Shown: piece by piece, positions 1 to 8,585 of the stretch | How the letters are laid out: every line of letters begins with the position of its first letter | Position numbering within the stretch: the first letter of the stretch is position 1 | Source: Pseudomonas pisciculturae | Lineage (GTDB): Bacteria > Pseudomonadota > Gammaproteobacteria > Pseudomonadales > Pseudomonadaceae | Direction of reading: 5' to 3' | DNA length: 64,000 bases | Assembly: GCF_015461805.1 (NCBI RefSeq) | Contig: NZ_JACVZE010000001.1 | Coordinates: 496,001 to 560,000, forward strand | The notes under the pieces: model-generated | Told to the model about the DNA's origin: nothing | Database searches by the model: none | Seen by the model: only the letters and a program-made list of their open reading frames with translations | Translations under genes and position numbers: made by a program

Positions 1-677
1 CGGCCCCTTACACGCTGACCGACATGGCCGATGACGCCATCGGGTTGATGGACGCGTTGCAGATCCGGCAATTCCACGTGCTGGGTGTGAGCATGGGCGG
101 CATGATCGCCCAGCATCTGGCGGCCATGGCGCCGCAGCGCGTAGAAAGCCTGACATTGATCATGACCAGCTCCGGGGCCGAAGGCCTGCCGGCACCGAAT
201 GCGGCGCTGGTGCAATTGTTGTCGCGACGCAGCGCGCCCAACCGTGAAGTCGCATTGGAACAACAGGCCGACCTGTTGGCGGCACTGGGCAGCCCGAATG
301 TGCAGGATGATCGCCAGGCACTGCTGCACCAAGCGGCACTGTCCTACGACCGCGCCTTCAACCCCGAAGGCGTGAAGCGCCAGATCATGGCGATTCTTGC
401 CGAACCGAGCCGCGTACCCTTACTCAACCAACTGCGAGTACCAACGCTGGTTGTACACGGCACTGCCGACCCGTTGCTGCCGGTGATGCACGGCGTGCAC
501 CTGGCGGCGCATATCCAGGGCAGTGAGTTGAGGCTGATTCCGGGCATGGCCCATCGTTTTCAGGAGGCGTTCAAGGCGCCGCTGCTGACGGCGGTGCTGC
601 CGTATCTGCAAGCCCATCGTGAAGACGCGGCGCACTGGGCGCAGATTGACTTGGGCGAGCCTTCGAAGCTGCTGTGA
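1..677 (+). CDS. alpha/beta-fold hydrolase, 5'-truncated by window edge
   Basis: The reading frame is open from base 3 ([12 protein letters not shown]...), so the true start lies upstream; the ATG at 24 is internal. The protein has the nucleophile elbow G-V-S-M-G-G, and near the C-terminus the acid and base segments of the fold ([10 protein letters not shown] and GMAHRF). This matches soluble alpha/beta hydrolases of the esterase or haloperoxidase-like type acting on small esters. The substrate cannot be told from sequence. It ends 54 bases before the DsbA-like gene and reads the same way. Confident for the fold, not for the reaction. Confidence 0.85.
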   Translation, partial: APYTLTDMADDAIGLMDALQIRQFHVLGVSMGGMIAQHLAAMAPQRVESLTLIMTSSGAEGLPAPNAALVQLLSRRSAPNREVALEQQADLLAALGSPNVQDDRQALLHQAALSYDRAFNPEGVKRQIMAILAEPSRVPLLNQLRVPTLVVHGTADPLLPVMHGVHLAAHIQGSELRLIPGMAHRFQEAFKAPLLTAVLPYLQAHREDAAHWAQIDLGEPSKLL

Positions 678-731
678 CATTGGTGTATCGTGCAACCTTT
701 GCGGCGCATTAATGCAGCGAGGTTGCCCACC

Positions 732-1385
732 ATGAGTACTCCCCTGAAAATCGATTTCGTCAGCGACGTGTCCTGCCCCTGGTGCATCATCGGCCTGCGC
801 GGCTTGACCGACGCCCTCGACCAGCTGGGCGCCGAAGTACAGGCCGAGATCCATTTCCAGCCGTTCGAGCTGAACCCGAACATGCCCGCCGAAGGTCAGA
901 ACATCGTCGAGCACATCACTGAAAAATACGGCTCCAGCGCCGAAGAATCCCAAGCCAACCGTGCGCGCATCCGCGACATGGGCGCCGAGCTGGGCTTTGC
1001 CTTTCGTACCGATGGCCAGAGCCGTATCTACAACACCTTTGATGCCCATCGCCTGTTGCATTGGGCGGGTTTGGAAGGCTTGCAGTACAACCTCAAGGAA
1101 GCGCTGTTCAAGGCTTACTTCACTGATGGCCAAGACCCTTCCGACCACGCGACCCTGGCGATCATTGCCGAGGGCGTCGGCCTGGATATCAAGCGCGCGG
1201 CCCAGATTCTGGCTTCGGATGAATACGCCGCCGAGGTGCGTGAGCAGGAGCAACTGTGGGTATCCCGTGGCGTGACGTCGGTGCCGACCATTGTGTTCAA
1301 CGATCAATACGCCGTGAGCGGTGGCCAGCCGGCCGAGGCGTTTGTGGGCGCGATTCGGCAGATTATCAACGAGTCCAAAAACTAA
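732..1385 (+). CDS. DsbA-family oxidoreductase (FrnE-like)
   Basis: A 217-residue thioredoxin-fold protein. The N-terminus carries [13 protein letters not shown], in which C-P-W-C is the redox motif, followed by the helical insertion of the DsbA/FrnE family and a C-terminal V-P-T-I-V-F cis-proline segment. There is no signal peptide, so it should act in the cytoplasm as a thiol-disulfide oxidoreductase; FrnE in Deinococcus is linked to oxidative stress. The ATG at 732 is chosen because GCGAGG precedes it and homology begins there; an in-frame ATG 42 bases upstream lacks support. A REPIN follows the stop. Confidence 0.88.
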   Translation: MSTPLKIDFVSDVSCPWCIIGLRGLTDALDQLGAEVQAEIHFQPFELNPNMPAEGQNIVEHITEKYGSSAEESQANRARIRDMGAELGFAFRTDGQSRIYNTFDAHRLLHWAGLEGLQYNLKEALFKAYFTDGQDPSDHATLAIIAEGVGLDIKRAAQILASDEYAAEVREQEQLWVSRGVTSVPTIVFNDQYAVSGGQPAEAFVGAIRQIINESKN

Positions 1386-1405
1386 AGCCGAACACGGTTC
1401 AAAAT

Positions 1406-1493
1406 GTGGGAGGGGGCTTGCTCCCGATGGCCGAGTGTCAGTCACTGTATTTGTTGACTGGCCCACCGCTATCGGGAGCAAGCCCCCTCCCAC
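1406..1493. repeat. REPIN (GTGGGAGGGGGCTTGC class)
   Basis: Two inverted REP units, GTGGGAGGGGGCTTGCTCCC and its complement, are separated by a short AT-richer spacer. This is the commonest REP class in the window and would fold into a long hairpin in RNA or single-stranded DNA. It fills the gap between the DsbA-like and arginase-like genes. Confidence 0.9.
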
Positions 1494-1573
1494 TTTTGTT
1501 TCTCATTGGTCTTGAGATAACTGCTGGCCCAGCCCTTGCATTGACCCCCTAAAGCCTTAGGGGGAACACTGCC

Positions 1574-2494
1574 TTGAACATCCTAGACCTCGACCACAGC
1601 CTCACCTGCCAGGCACCCATTGCCCGGCGTTTGGCCAGCGGCCGGGCCACGCGCATCGACCTGCTGGACCTAGGCCCGAAGCTGCGCCTGTGGTCCACCG
1701 AAAAAACCTGGAAGTCCTTCGCCGAGCGCCTGGCCCAACGGCCCCGACCCGTGGATGCGCGGCCAGAGATCCTGTTTGTCGGCTCCGGTGACTACCACCA
1801 CCTCACGCCGGCCTTTCTCGCCGACCTCAAAGAACCCATCAGCCTGATCCACTTCGACAACCACCCCGACTGGGTGCGCTTTGCGCCCAAGCGCCACTGT
1901 GGCTCGTGGGTCAACCGCGCGTTGAAAATGCCGGCGATCAAACGCATCGTCACCCTTGGGCCCTGCAGCGACGACCTGCACAACCCGCAACTGCGTGGTG
2001 GCAACCTGGCCGCCCTCAAACGCGGGCAGTTGCAGCTGTTTCCCTGGCAGCACCCACCGTCGAAAGTCTGGGGCAGGGTAGGGGACGGTGCCGGCCACCG
2101 GCAGCAGGAAAATCATCTGCACTGGCGCAATTTGGCCGAGCTGGACTGGGCGCAGTTTCTCGACGAGATGATCGCCAGCCTGCCCACCGAAGCCATCTGG
2201 ATCACCCTCGACAAAGACGTACTCGCCAGCGAAGACGCGGCCACCAACTGGGACCAGGGCGGCATGCGCCTGAGCCACTTGCTGCAAGCCTTGCGGGCGT
2301 TGGCGGCGGGTAAGCGCATCATCGGCATCGACGTGTGCGGCGAGTTCGCAACGCCCGCGTTCAGCAACGCGTTCAAGCGCTGGGAGGCCAAGTCTGACCA
2401 ACCGCCGCCCGAGCGCTGGAGCGCGGAGGATTTGCAGCGCAATGCGGCCACCAATGAAGCCTTGATTGACCTGTTTGAGGAGCTGTTCCCGTGA
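1574..2494 (+). CDS. arginase-fold (UPF0489-like) protein
   Basis: 306 residues starting at TTG 1574, preceded by AGGGGGAA; no better start is present. Three segments match the metal-binding blocks of the ureohydrolase fold: VGSGDYHHL near residue 70, HFDNHPDW (compare DAHxD) near residue 95, and ITLDKDVLASEDAATNWDQGG (compare SxDxDxxDP...GG) near residue 215. The binuclear metal site thus looks intact, but the family's substrate is not known. The stop overlaps the start of a small membrane protein (TGATG), so it is translationally coupled to a two-subunit DMT transporter, suggesting that enzyme and transporter handle the same amine or amidine compound. Confidence 0.75.
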   Translation: MNILDLDHSLTCQAPIARRLASGRATRIDLLDLGPKLRLWSTEKTWKSFAERLAQRPRPVDARPEILFVGSGDYHHLTPAFLADLKEPISLIHFDNHPDWVRFAPKRHCGSWVNRALKMPAIKRIVTLGPCSDDLHNPQLRGGNLAALKRGQLQLFPWQHPPSKVWGRVGDGAGHRQQENHLHWRNLAELDWAQFLDEMIASLPTEAIWITLDKDVLASEDAATNWDQGGMRLSHLLQALRALAAGKRIIGIDVCGEFATPAFSNAFKRWEAKSDQPPPERWSAEDLQRNAATNEALIDLFEELFP

Positions 2495-2871
2495 TGTTGA
2501 CCGTCGTATTGCTGGTGGCGTTTTCCATCGTGCTCGATGTGATTGGCCAGTTGTGTTTCAAGCTTGGCCTGGACCGTTTGCCGGAGCTGGAGGGGGGCTT
2601 TCGACTGAATGCGTTCTGGGGCCAGGTGTTTAATGCGCCGTTGCTGTGGGCGGGCATCGGCGCCTATGTGATTGAGTTTTTTGTGTGGCTCGAAGCCTTG
2701 TCCCGCGCGCCGCTGAGTCTGCTGTTCCCGGCGGCTGCGCTGGCGTATTGCGGGGTGGTGCTGGCGGGCAAGGTAGTGCTTGGGGAAACGATCAGCCGCC
2801 GCCGTTGGGCGGGCACGCTGGTGATTACCTTGGGGGTGATGGTGGTGGCGATTGCGGGGAGTCAGGCATGA
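2494..2871 (+). CDS. small DMT/EamA-type membrane protein, subunit 1
   Basis: 125 residues with four predicted membrane helices (about 1-20, 43-65, 70-90, 100-122) and conserved features of half-size EamA/SMR-like proteins, such as VIGQLCFKLGLDRL in helix 1 and a helix-3/4 pair (PAAALAYCGVVLAGKVVLGE). ArnE/ArnF-type flippases and paired SMR proteins have this architecture. ATG 2494 overlaps the previous stop; a GTG one codon earlier is also possible. Its own stop overlaps the next start (ATGA), which argues for a heterodimer. Substrate unknown. Confidence 0.75.
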   Translation: MLTVVLLVAFSIVLDVIGQLCFKLGLDRLPELEGGFRLNAFWGQVFNAPLLWAGIGAYVIEFFVWLEALSRAPLSLLFPAAALAYCGVVLAGKVVLGETISRRRWAGTLVITLGVMVVAIAGSQA

Positions 2872-3260
2872 ATGCGCACACGTGGTTGCATGGGCGCTTG
2901 GGCACTGTGGTGCTGTGGGCCTTGTTGATCTGCACCGAGAGCGCCGGGCAGTTGTTTACCAAGGTAGCCGGGGATCAATTGGGGCAGGTGGATTTCGACT
3001 GGCAGTGGCTGGGGGAGGTGGCCCGTAACCCTGGGATACTCGCCGCGATTGCCTGCTACATCAGCGCGTTTTTCGTGTGGATGCTGATCCTGCGGCGCAG
3101 CAGTTTATCCCTGGCATTCCCGCTGAGTTCGCTGGTGTTTGTGGTGGTGTTGCTGGGCTCGTGGCTGGGGCTGGGGGAGCATATCAGCCCGCTGCATTGG
3201 GTGGGGGTGGTGGTGATTATCGGCGGCATTGCGCTGTTGGCTGAGGGCGAAGAGAACTGA
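2868..3260 (+). CDS. small DMT/EamA-type membrane protein, subunit 2
   Basis: 130 residues and four membrane helices, with the family pattern ESAGQLFTKVAGDQLGQ in helix 1 and LAFPLSSLVFVVVLLGSWLGLGE in helix 3, clearly paralogous to the preceding subunit. It begins at the ATGA overlap. Paired small DMT genes of this kind usually form asymmetric dimers in the inner membrane. It is the third and last gene of the arginase-like operon and is followed by a REPIN of a different class. The transported compound cannot be predicted. Confidence 0.75.
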   Translation: MNAHTWLHGRLGTVVLWALLICTESAGQLFTKVAGDQLGQVDFDWQWLGEVARNPGILAAIACYISAFFVWMLILRRSSLSLAFPLSSLVFVVVLLGSWLGLGEHISPLHWVGVVVIIGGIALLAEGEEN

Positions 3261-3287
3261 ACAACCTGCTATGAAATGCAGACCCCT

Positions 3288-3374
3288 GTGGGAGCTGGCT
3301 TGCCTGCGATAGCGGTGGATCAGTCATTGCTGTACTGACTGATCCACCGCTATCGCAGGCAAGCCAGCTCCCAC
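3288..3374. repeat. REPIN (GTGGGAGCTGGCTTGC class)
   Basis: Nearly perfect inverted pair: GTGGGAGCTGGCTTGCCTGC followed by ATAGCGGTGGATCAGT and the mirrored copies. It sits between two convergent genes. Same class as the copy at 56838. Confidence 0.9.
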
Positions 3375-3394
3375 ATTTTTTGCTCTGTGGTGAG

Positions 3395-4165
3395 TCAGTT
3401 GAATGTGTAGCTGATCGCCGTTTGCACCTGACCCTGATTCACATCGCCGGCCTGCTTGACGATGCTGCTATCGGCGGCTGAACCCACCAGGCGCACCCAA
3501 CTGGCACTGGTCAGCAACGACCATTTGGGCGCCAGGGGAAACTCAAAGCTCTGGGTCAACGTAACGTTCTGGAAACCGCCGCTGGCGTTGTACGCCCCAA
3601 TACCCGAAGCCGCAGATTCATTGGCGTCTACCCCGAAATACGTCTGGGTCTGGCGCGCATCGGCGAAGTTCGCCGCCAGGCCGCTGCTGCCGATAATCCC
3701 GCCACCCAGCGGGTACCCGAGTTCACCGCCGACCTTGCCCAGCGCACCGCTCTGCGAATGCCCTCCACCAACGGCCTGGCCCACCCGCGCATACACGCGC
3801 CAAAAGTCGGCCGGGGCGTACTGGATGAAACCGCCGACTTCGGCCATGTCCGACACATTGCGCAGCCCTTGTAACGCGCCGTTCGAGGTGCGCCCCTGCA
3901 AGTAATTGAGGTAGGGGCCGGCGGTAAAGCCGTTGCTGTTCAGCGCGCTCCAGGTCAGGCCGTCATCGGTGCTCAGGCTGACAGCGCCCCAGTCCAGGTC
4001 CACATAGGGCACGGGCCGTGTTTCGTAGCGGCTGCCGGTCGAGTCATGGGGTTGGTAGCTGACGCCCGCACCGACTTCACCGGTGATCGGCGCTGCCAGC
4101 GCGGTGTTGCAATAGCCCCATAGCCCAAGCAACCCGGCGAATACAGCTGAAGTGACGTTGCGCAT
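3395..4165 (-). CDS. MipA/OmpV-family outer-membrane protein
   Basis: 256 residues. The start at 4165 is preceded by GAAGGA at good spacing and gives a signal peptide (MRNVTSAVFAGLLGLWGYCNTALA). The mature part has alternating polar/aromatic beta-strands and ends in ISYTFN, with the C-terminal Phe two residues inside the end as in many outer-membrane barrels. The MipA/OmpV family comprises outer-membrane scaffold or porin-like proteins, some induced by antibiotics. It is divergent from the phosphatase operon, sharing 216 bases of control region. A longer frame to 5158 runs antisense through the phosphatase and is not used. Confidence 0.85.
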   Translation of the reverse strand: MRNVTSAVFAGLLGLWGYCNTALAAPITGEVGAGVSYQPHDSTGSRYETRPVPYVDLDWGAVSLSTDDGLTWSALNSNGFTAGPYLNYLQGRTSNGALQGLRNVSDMAEVGGFIQYAPADFWRVYARVGQAVGGGHSQSGALGKVGGELGYPLGGGIIGSSGLAANFADARQTQTYFGVDANESAASGIGAYNASGGFQNVTLTQSFEFPLAPKWSLLTSASWVRLVGSAADSSIVKQAGDVNQGQVQTAISYTFN

Positions 4166-4237
4166 GGAGCGGTTTCCTTCTCGTGACATACGCGCATGAA
4201 CGCGCGAAGCGCACCGCTGGCGCAAGCACTCATGTTG

Positions 4238-4274
4238 TTTGTAGCAAGCTACAAAAATTGTAGCTTGCGCGACA
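4238..4274 (+). promoter_or_regulatory. candidate upstream activator sites for the sigma54 promoter
   Basis: TTTGTAGC-AA-GCTACAAA (4238-4255) is a perfect 8-2-8 inverted repeat. A second TTGTAGC starts at 4258, about 20 bases (two helical turns) from the first, with a degraded second arm. They lie 60-80 bases upstream of the sigma54 promoter at 4317, where an NtrC-type activator dimer would bind. The likely protein is the activator encoded by the last gene of the operon. Confidence 0.6.
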
Positions 4275-4316
4275 CATTTGCCACCGCAAGCCCAGCCCCG
4301 CTGGGCGCTGGCCACT

Positions 4317-4332
4317 TGGCACACTCCCTGCT
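4317..4332 (+). promoter_or_regulatory. sigma54 (-24/-12) promoter of the six-gene operon
   Basis: TGGCACACTCCCTGCT fits the consensus TGGCACG-N4-TTGCW with GG and GC at the exact spacing. It lies 50 bases before the phosphatase ATG, so transcription would start near 4343. Confidence 0.7.
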
Positions 4333-4381
4333 CTACCCCTTGTGCAAGCGCATGCAGCGCGCTCCTCCAAGGTAAACAACG

Positions 4382-5086
4382 ATGATCCACTGGCATATCG
4401 TGTGTGACTTCGACGGGACCATTACCCCCACCGATGTCATCGACAACGTCCTCCAACGCTTCGCCGGCCCCGAATGGGAAACCATCGAGCAGCAATGGCT
4501 GGATGGGCATATCGGTTCCCGCGAATGCCTGAGCCGCCAACTGGCGCTGATCAAGGCCACGCCGGCCGAACTGTTGGCGTACTTCGACAGCGTCGAGATC
4601 GACCCGGACTTTCCCGACTTCGTCGATCACGTCATGGGCCTGGGCGCCAGCATCGAAGTGGTCAGTGACGGCATCGAGCAAGGCATCGCCCGCATCCTGT
4701 CGCGCAACTACGTGACGTTGCTGCCGATCCTCGCCAACCGCTTGCGCCAGGTTGACCAGAACAGCTGGCGCATCGACTTCCCGTATTCCAGCGATGCCTG
4801 CCGTGCCGCCTCGGGCAACTGCAAGTGCAAGTCCACGCCGCGCAACAAGCGCGTGCTGGTGATTGGCGACGGCAAGTCCGACATGTGCGTGGCCTCCACC
4901 GCCGACTTCGTGTTCGCCAAGGGCAGCCTCGCCGACTACTGCGTCGCCAACAACATTGCTCATGCACGCTTCGACACGTTTGCCGAAGTGCCTGCCTTGC
5001 TGGCACTGCTCCCTCAAGGCATCGCCGCCAACGCCACCACCTTCAACACCTCTTCCGACAATCAGGAACTCTTCCACCATGTCTGA
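4382..5086 (+). CDS. HAD-IB phosphatase (MtnX-like)
   Basis: 234 residues. Motif I is CDFDGT (nucleophile Asp9, acid Asp11), motif II lies in EVVSDG, and motif III is VIGDGKSD, giving a complete HAD phosphatase active site. Family relatives include MtnX, phosphoserine phosphatase-like enzymes and phosphocholine phosphatases, so a small phosphorylated metabolite is likely. A Cys cluster (ACRAASGNCKCK, about 140-151) is unusual. No methionine-salvage genes are nearby, so MtnX function is doubtful. It is the first gene of the operon and overlaps the aminotransferase by 8 bases. Confidence 0.82.
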   Translation: MIHWHIVCDFDGTITPTDVIDNVLQRFAGPEWETIEQQWLDGHIGSRECLSRQLALIKATPAELLAYFDSVEIDPDFPDFVDHVMGLGASIEVVSDGIEQGIARILSRNYVTLLPILANRLRQVDQNSWRIDFPYSSDACRAASGNCKCKSTPRNKRVLVIGDGKSDMCVASTADFVFAKGSLADYCVANNIAHARFDTFAEVPALLALLPQGIAANATTFNTSSDNQELFHHV

Positions 5087-6473
5087 TATCCGCATTGCTA
5101 CCGCCGAAGACCAGATCCTTCTCGATAAAGAAGCCAAATACTGCTCGTACGGCGACACCGTTCACTACATTGAGCCGCCACGTATTTTCAGCCGTTGCGA
5201 AGGCTCCTACGTGTGGGACACCGAAGACCAGGCCTACCTCGACCTGCAAATGTGGTACTCGGCCGTCAACTTCGGCTACGCCAACCCGCGCTTGAACAAC
5301 GCGTTGAAACAGCAGATCGACACCCTGCCGCAAATTGCCAGCCAGTACCTGCACAAGGGCAAGATCGAGCTGTCGGAAATGATCGCCGTGGACGCCAAGA
5401 ACAAGTTCGGCCTCGACGGTCGTGTGCACTTCAACGTCGGCGGTTCGCAGTCCATCGAAGACTCCCTGAAGGTGGTGCGTAACGCTACCAACGGCAAGAG
5501 CCTGATGTTTGCCTTCGAAGGTGGTTACCACGGCCGTACGCTCGGCGCGTCATCGATCACCTCCAGCTACCGCTACCGTCGCCGCTACGGCCACTTTGGC
5601 GAGCGTGCGCAGTTCATCCCGTTCCCGTACCACTTCCGTGGCCCTAAAGGCATGACCAAGGAAGAATACGGCAGCCATTGCGTGCAGCAATTCGCCCGTC
5701 TGTTCGAGACCGAATACAACGGCGTGTGGGACCCGAAAGTCGGCTCCAGCGAATACGCCGCGTTTTACGTCGAGCCGATCCAGGGCACCGGTGGTTATGT
5801 GATCCCGCCGATGAACTTCTACCGCGAGCTCAAGCATGTGCTGGACCAGCACGGCATCCTGATGGTGTCGGATGAAATCCAGATGGGCTTCTACCGCACC
5901 GGCAAACTGTGGTCGATCGAGCACTTTGATGTACAACCTGACGTAATCGTGTTCGGCAAGGCACTGACCAACGGCCTCAACCCACTGGGCGGCATCTGGG
6001 CGCGTGAAGAGTTGATCAACCCGAAAATCTTCCCGCCAGGCTCGACCCACTCCACTTTCGCCTCCAACCCGTTGGGCACGGCGGTGGGCCTGGAAATGTT
6101 CAAGATGACCAGTGAAGTCGACTACGGCGCGATGGTCATGGCCAAGGGCAAATACTTCCTCGAAGGCTTGCAGGATTTGCAGAAGCGCTTCCCTATCATC
6201 GGCGACGTCGACGGCCTGGGCCTGGCGCTGCGCTGCGAAATCTGCGGGCCGGACGGCTTCACCCCAGACAAGGCGACCCTGGACTACATGGTCGAAGAGG
6301 GCATGAAAGGCGATATGGTAGTGGACGGCCAGAAACTCGGGCTGATCCTCGACGTGGGCGGTTACTACAAAAACGTGATCACCCTCGCACCGTCCCTGGA
6401 AATCAGCTACCCGGAGATCGACCTGGGCCTGAAGTTGCTGGAGCAACTGCTGGTGCGGGCGACCACACGGTGA
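5079..6473 (+). CDS. class III PLP-dependent aminotransferase
   Basis: 464 residues of the acetylornithine/ornithine/GABA aminotransferase superfamily. Visible landmarks are HFNVGGSQSIEDSLK (cofactor phosphate region, near 118), FEGGYHGRT (146-153), the SDEIQ Asp at 265 that pairs with the PLP ring, and FGKALTNG with the Schiff-base Lys294. The ATG at 5079 lies inside the end of the phosphatase gene; upstream in-frame codons are antihomologous. The donor and acceptor are unknown. With phosphatase, hydrolase and acyltransferase neighbours, an amino compound that is dephosphorylated, aminated and acylated is a reasonable but unproven scheme. Confidence 0.88.
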   Translation: MSDIRIATAEDQILLDKEAKYCSYGDTVHYIEPPRIFSRCEGSYVWDTEDQAYLDLQMWYSAVNFGYANPRLNNALKQQIDTLPQIASQYLHKGKIELSEMIAVDAKNKFGLDGRVHFNVGGSQSIEDSLKVVRNATNGKSLMFAFEGGYHGRTLGASSITSSYRYRRRYGHFGERAQFIPFPYHFRGPKGMTKEEYGSHCVQQFARLFETEYNGVWDPKVGSSEYAAFYVEPIQGTGGYVIPPMNFYRELKHVLDQHGILMVSDEIQMGFYRTGKLWSIEHFDVQPDVIVFGKALTNGLNPLGGIWAREELINPKIFPPGSTHSTFASNPLGTAVGLEMFKMTSEVDYGAMVMAKGKYFLEGLQDLQKRFPIIGDVDGLGLALRCEICGPDGFTPDKATLDYMVEEGMKGDMVVDGQKLGLILDVGGYYKNVITLAPSLEISYPEIDLGLKLLEQLLVRATTR

Positions 6474-7381
6474 AGCCGGCAGAGATCGACCTCGGTGAAG
6501 GTGATGCCGGTTTCGTTCTCGGTGAAGGTCCGGTCGGGGTCTTGTTGATCCACGGCCTGACCGGCACCCCAACGGAATTGCGCCAGGTCGCCAAAGGCCT
6601 GGCCAAGGCGGGCAACTGCACGGTGTACGTGCCCACCCTGGTCGGGCATTGCGGCGACAACAGCGACCTGCAGGCCACCGGCTGGCGCGACTGGTACGAG
6701 GGCGTGCGCAAGACCTTCGTGCAGATCAAGCAGCGGCATGCGCAGGTGTTTGTCGGCGGCTTGTCCATGGGCGCGGTGATGTCGATGTACCTGGCGTCGG
6801 AGCATCCGGGCCAGGTCGCCGGGTTGTTGATGTACTCCACCACGCTGAAGTACGACGGCTGGAGCATCCACAAAATGGCGTTCATCACGCCGTTGCTGAT
6901 CCGTATTCCGTTTGGCGTGCGGCTGTTTCGGTTTACCGAAAAACCGCCCTACGGCATCAAGAACGAACGCTTGCGTGCCATCGTTGAGCGGCAGATGAAA
7001 GAGGGCGAAAGCAGCGAAGCGGGCTTGCTGACGATGGAAGGCGTGACCGTGCGTGAATTGCACTGGATGAACGCCGTGGTCAAGAAACGCATGCCGTCGA
7101 TCCACGTACCGGCGCTGGTGCTGCATTCCATCGAGGACGACATCACCAGCCGCTGGAACGCTGACTATGTGGAACGCCACCTCGGCGGGCCGGTGACCAA
7201 GATCCTGTTGGACAACTGCTACCACATGATCACGGTCGACCTGCAATACCGGCGGGTTATAGAGCTCAGCGCCGAATTCATCGAGCAGCACGCTGCACCT
7301 ACAGACGACCCCGTGTTGTGGCGAGGGAGCTTGCTCCCGCTGGGCAGCGAAGCTGCCCTGAAACCGGCCACCTCCTTTTAG
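6470..7381 (+). CDS. alpha/beta serine hydrolase (carboxylesterase Est30-like)
   Basis: 303 residues, GTG start overlapping the previous stop (GTGA). VLLIHGLTGTP carries the oxyanion loop, GGLSMGAV the nucleophile Ser, LHSIEDD the acid and NCYHMI the His, the order seen in monoacylglycerol-lipase/Est30-type esterases. It probably hydrolyses an acyl or ester intermediate of the operon's pathway in the cytoplasm. The last ~21 residues (from LWRGSLLPLG on) are encoded by a REP element, so the ancestral protein probably ended near residue 282. Confidence 0.85.
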   Translation: MKPAEIDLGEGDAGFVLGEGPVGVLLIHGLTGTPTELRQVAKGLAKAGNCTVYVPTLVGHCGDNSDLQATGWRDWYEGVRKTFVQIKQRHAQVFVGGLSMGAVMSMYLASEHPGQVAGLLMYSTTLKYDGWSIHKMAFITPLLIRIPFGVRLFRFTEKPPYGIKNERLRAIVERQMKEGESSEAGLLTMEGVTVRELHWMNAVVKKRMPSIHVPALVLHSIEDDITSRWNADYVERHLGGPVTKILLDNCYHMITVDLQYRRVIELSAEFIEQHAAPTDDPVLWRGSLLPLGSEAALKPATSF

Positions 7382-7446
7382 CAGGAAAAACTTAGTGTTG
7401 ATGATGGGGCTGCTTCGCAGCCCAGCGGGAGCAAGCTCCCTCGCCA
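7318..7446. repeat. REPIN (GTGGCGAGGGAGCTTGC class) overlapping a CDS end
   Basis: GTGGCGAGGGAGCTTGCTCC and GCTGGGC lead in, and GCCCAGCGGGAGCAAGC...CTCGCCAC leads out, forming a 129-base inverted pair. The left arm is inside the 3' end of the serine hydrolase gene and the right arm ends 15 bases before the next start. Confidence 0.9.
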
Positions 7447-7460
7447 CAAAGGGATTCGAT

Positions 7461-8585
7461 GTGATTACGACGCAAGCCTTTGCGACTATTAGGGCCATCC
7501 AGCGCAGTGCCTGGAACGACTTCTTCCCCGGTGCCCTGGAGGACTGGGACTATTACGTCGCCGTGGAACACGCCGCCATCGCTGATTTCCAGTGGCGTTA
7601 CCTGGCGGTCTACGAGGATGGATCGCTGGTGGCCGTGGCCGCCGCATTCATCACCCATTACCGCCTCGATACCACGGTGTCGGGCGCCGGCAAGCGTTGG
7701 ACCGAACGGGTGGAGCGAGTGTGGCCGGGGCTTTTGCAGTTGGGGCTGTATGCTCTCGGTTCTCCGGTAGCCGAACGCTGCGATGCAGGCTTCGCCAGCC
7801 ATGTGCCCGAGGCGCGTCGCCCGTTGTTGCTCAAGCATTTGCTCACCGCCGCACGCCAGGATGCCGATGACTTCGGTATCGGCCTGGTGGCGATCAAGGA
7901 TGCGCCGAGCAACGATCCACACTGGCGCGACAGTTGCCGCGCAGCGGGTTTTCAACAGATGCCGAGCCTGCCTACGGGTATTCTGCCGTTGCCCTACGGC
8001 TCGGTGGACGCCTACCTCGGTTCACTGGGCAAATCCACCCGCAAGGACCTGCGCCGCAAATTGCGTGCGCCAGGGCCTCGGGTAGAGTGGCGGCGCAACA
8101 TCGACGACGTACTGCCCGAAATCATGCGCCTGTACGAAGCCACGCTGACCCGCGCCGAGTTGCAATTCGAACGCTTGCCTGCCGGCTATTTCACCGGCGT
8201 GCTCGAACGCCTTGCAGAGCGCGCCGCCTGTGTTCTTTACTGGGTAGACGAGCAACTGGTGGCGTTCAACCTGGTGCTGGTGGACGAACACCGCCTGGTG
8301 GACAAGTTTTTCGGGCATGACGTCGCGTTCACCCGCGACTACAACCTGTACTTTCGCAGTTGGCTGACCAATGTCGACTACTGTATTGAACACAATATTG
8401 CGCTGTACGAGTGCGGGCAGGCCGGGTATGCCAGTAAGCTGCGCCTGGGCTGCGAGTTTCGGGGCAACCGTGTGTATTTCCGCCACCGCAACCGGCTGGT
8501 CAACGGCCTGCTCATGCTTGTAAAACTGTTTATTCGACCGGACCGCTCCGACCCTGCCATGGCTGCTGCGATAAGCGAAACCTGA
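7461..8585 (+). CDS. FemAB/GNAT-like acyltransferase (Acetyltransf_6 type)
   Basis: 374 residues if begun at GTG 7461, preceded by GGGA; an ATG at 7395 lies inside the REPIN and is rejected. The C-terminal half has the signature of the FemAB-like/BioF2 acetyltransferase domain: LGKSTRKDLRRKLR near 200, then ELQFERLP, FNLVLVDEHRLVDKFFGHD and the long C-terminal GNAT lobe. Members transfer acyl or aminoacyl groups to amines, in cell envelope or capsule pathways and in some secondary metabolism. The stop overlaps the sensor kinase start (TGATG). Confidence 0.78.
   Translation: MITTQAFATIRAIQRSAWNDFFPGALEDWDYYVAVEHAAIADFQWRYLAVYEDGSLVAVAAAFITHYRLDTTVSGAGKRWTERVERVWPGLLQLGLYALGSPVAERCDAGFASHVPEARRPLLLKHLLTAARQDADDFGIGLVAIKDAPSNDPHWRDSCRAAGFQQMPSLPTGILPLPYGSVDAYLGSLGKSTRKDLRRKLRAPGPRVEWRRNIDDVLPEIMRLYEATLTRAELQFERLPAGYFTGVLERLAERAACVLYWVDEQLVAFNLVLVDEHRLVDKFFGHDVAFTRDYNLYFRSWLTNVDYCIEHNIALYECGQAGYASKLRLGCEFRGNRVYFRHRNRLVNGLLMLVKLFIRPDRSDPAMAAAISET

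Noticed and set aside
1406..1493. REPIN hairpins read as rho-independent terminators
   Set aside because: The arms are shared at many unrelated loci, lack consistent U-runs and occur in some same-strand gaps; treated as REP elements, though some may also stop transcription.
3395..5158. One 587-codon minus-strand frame covering the MipA gene and the strand opposite the phosphatase
   Set aside because: Only the part from 4165 has a ribosome-binding site, signal peptide and family features; the rest is antisense to a gene with intact HAD motifs.
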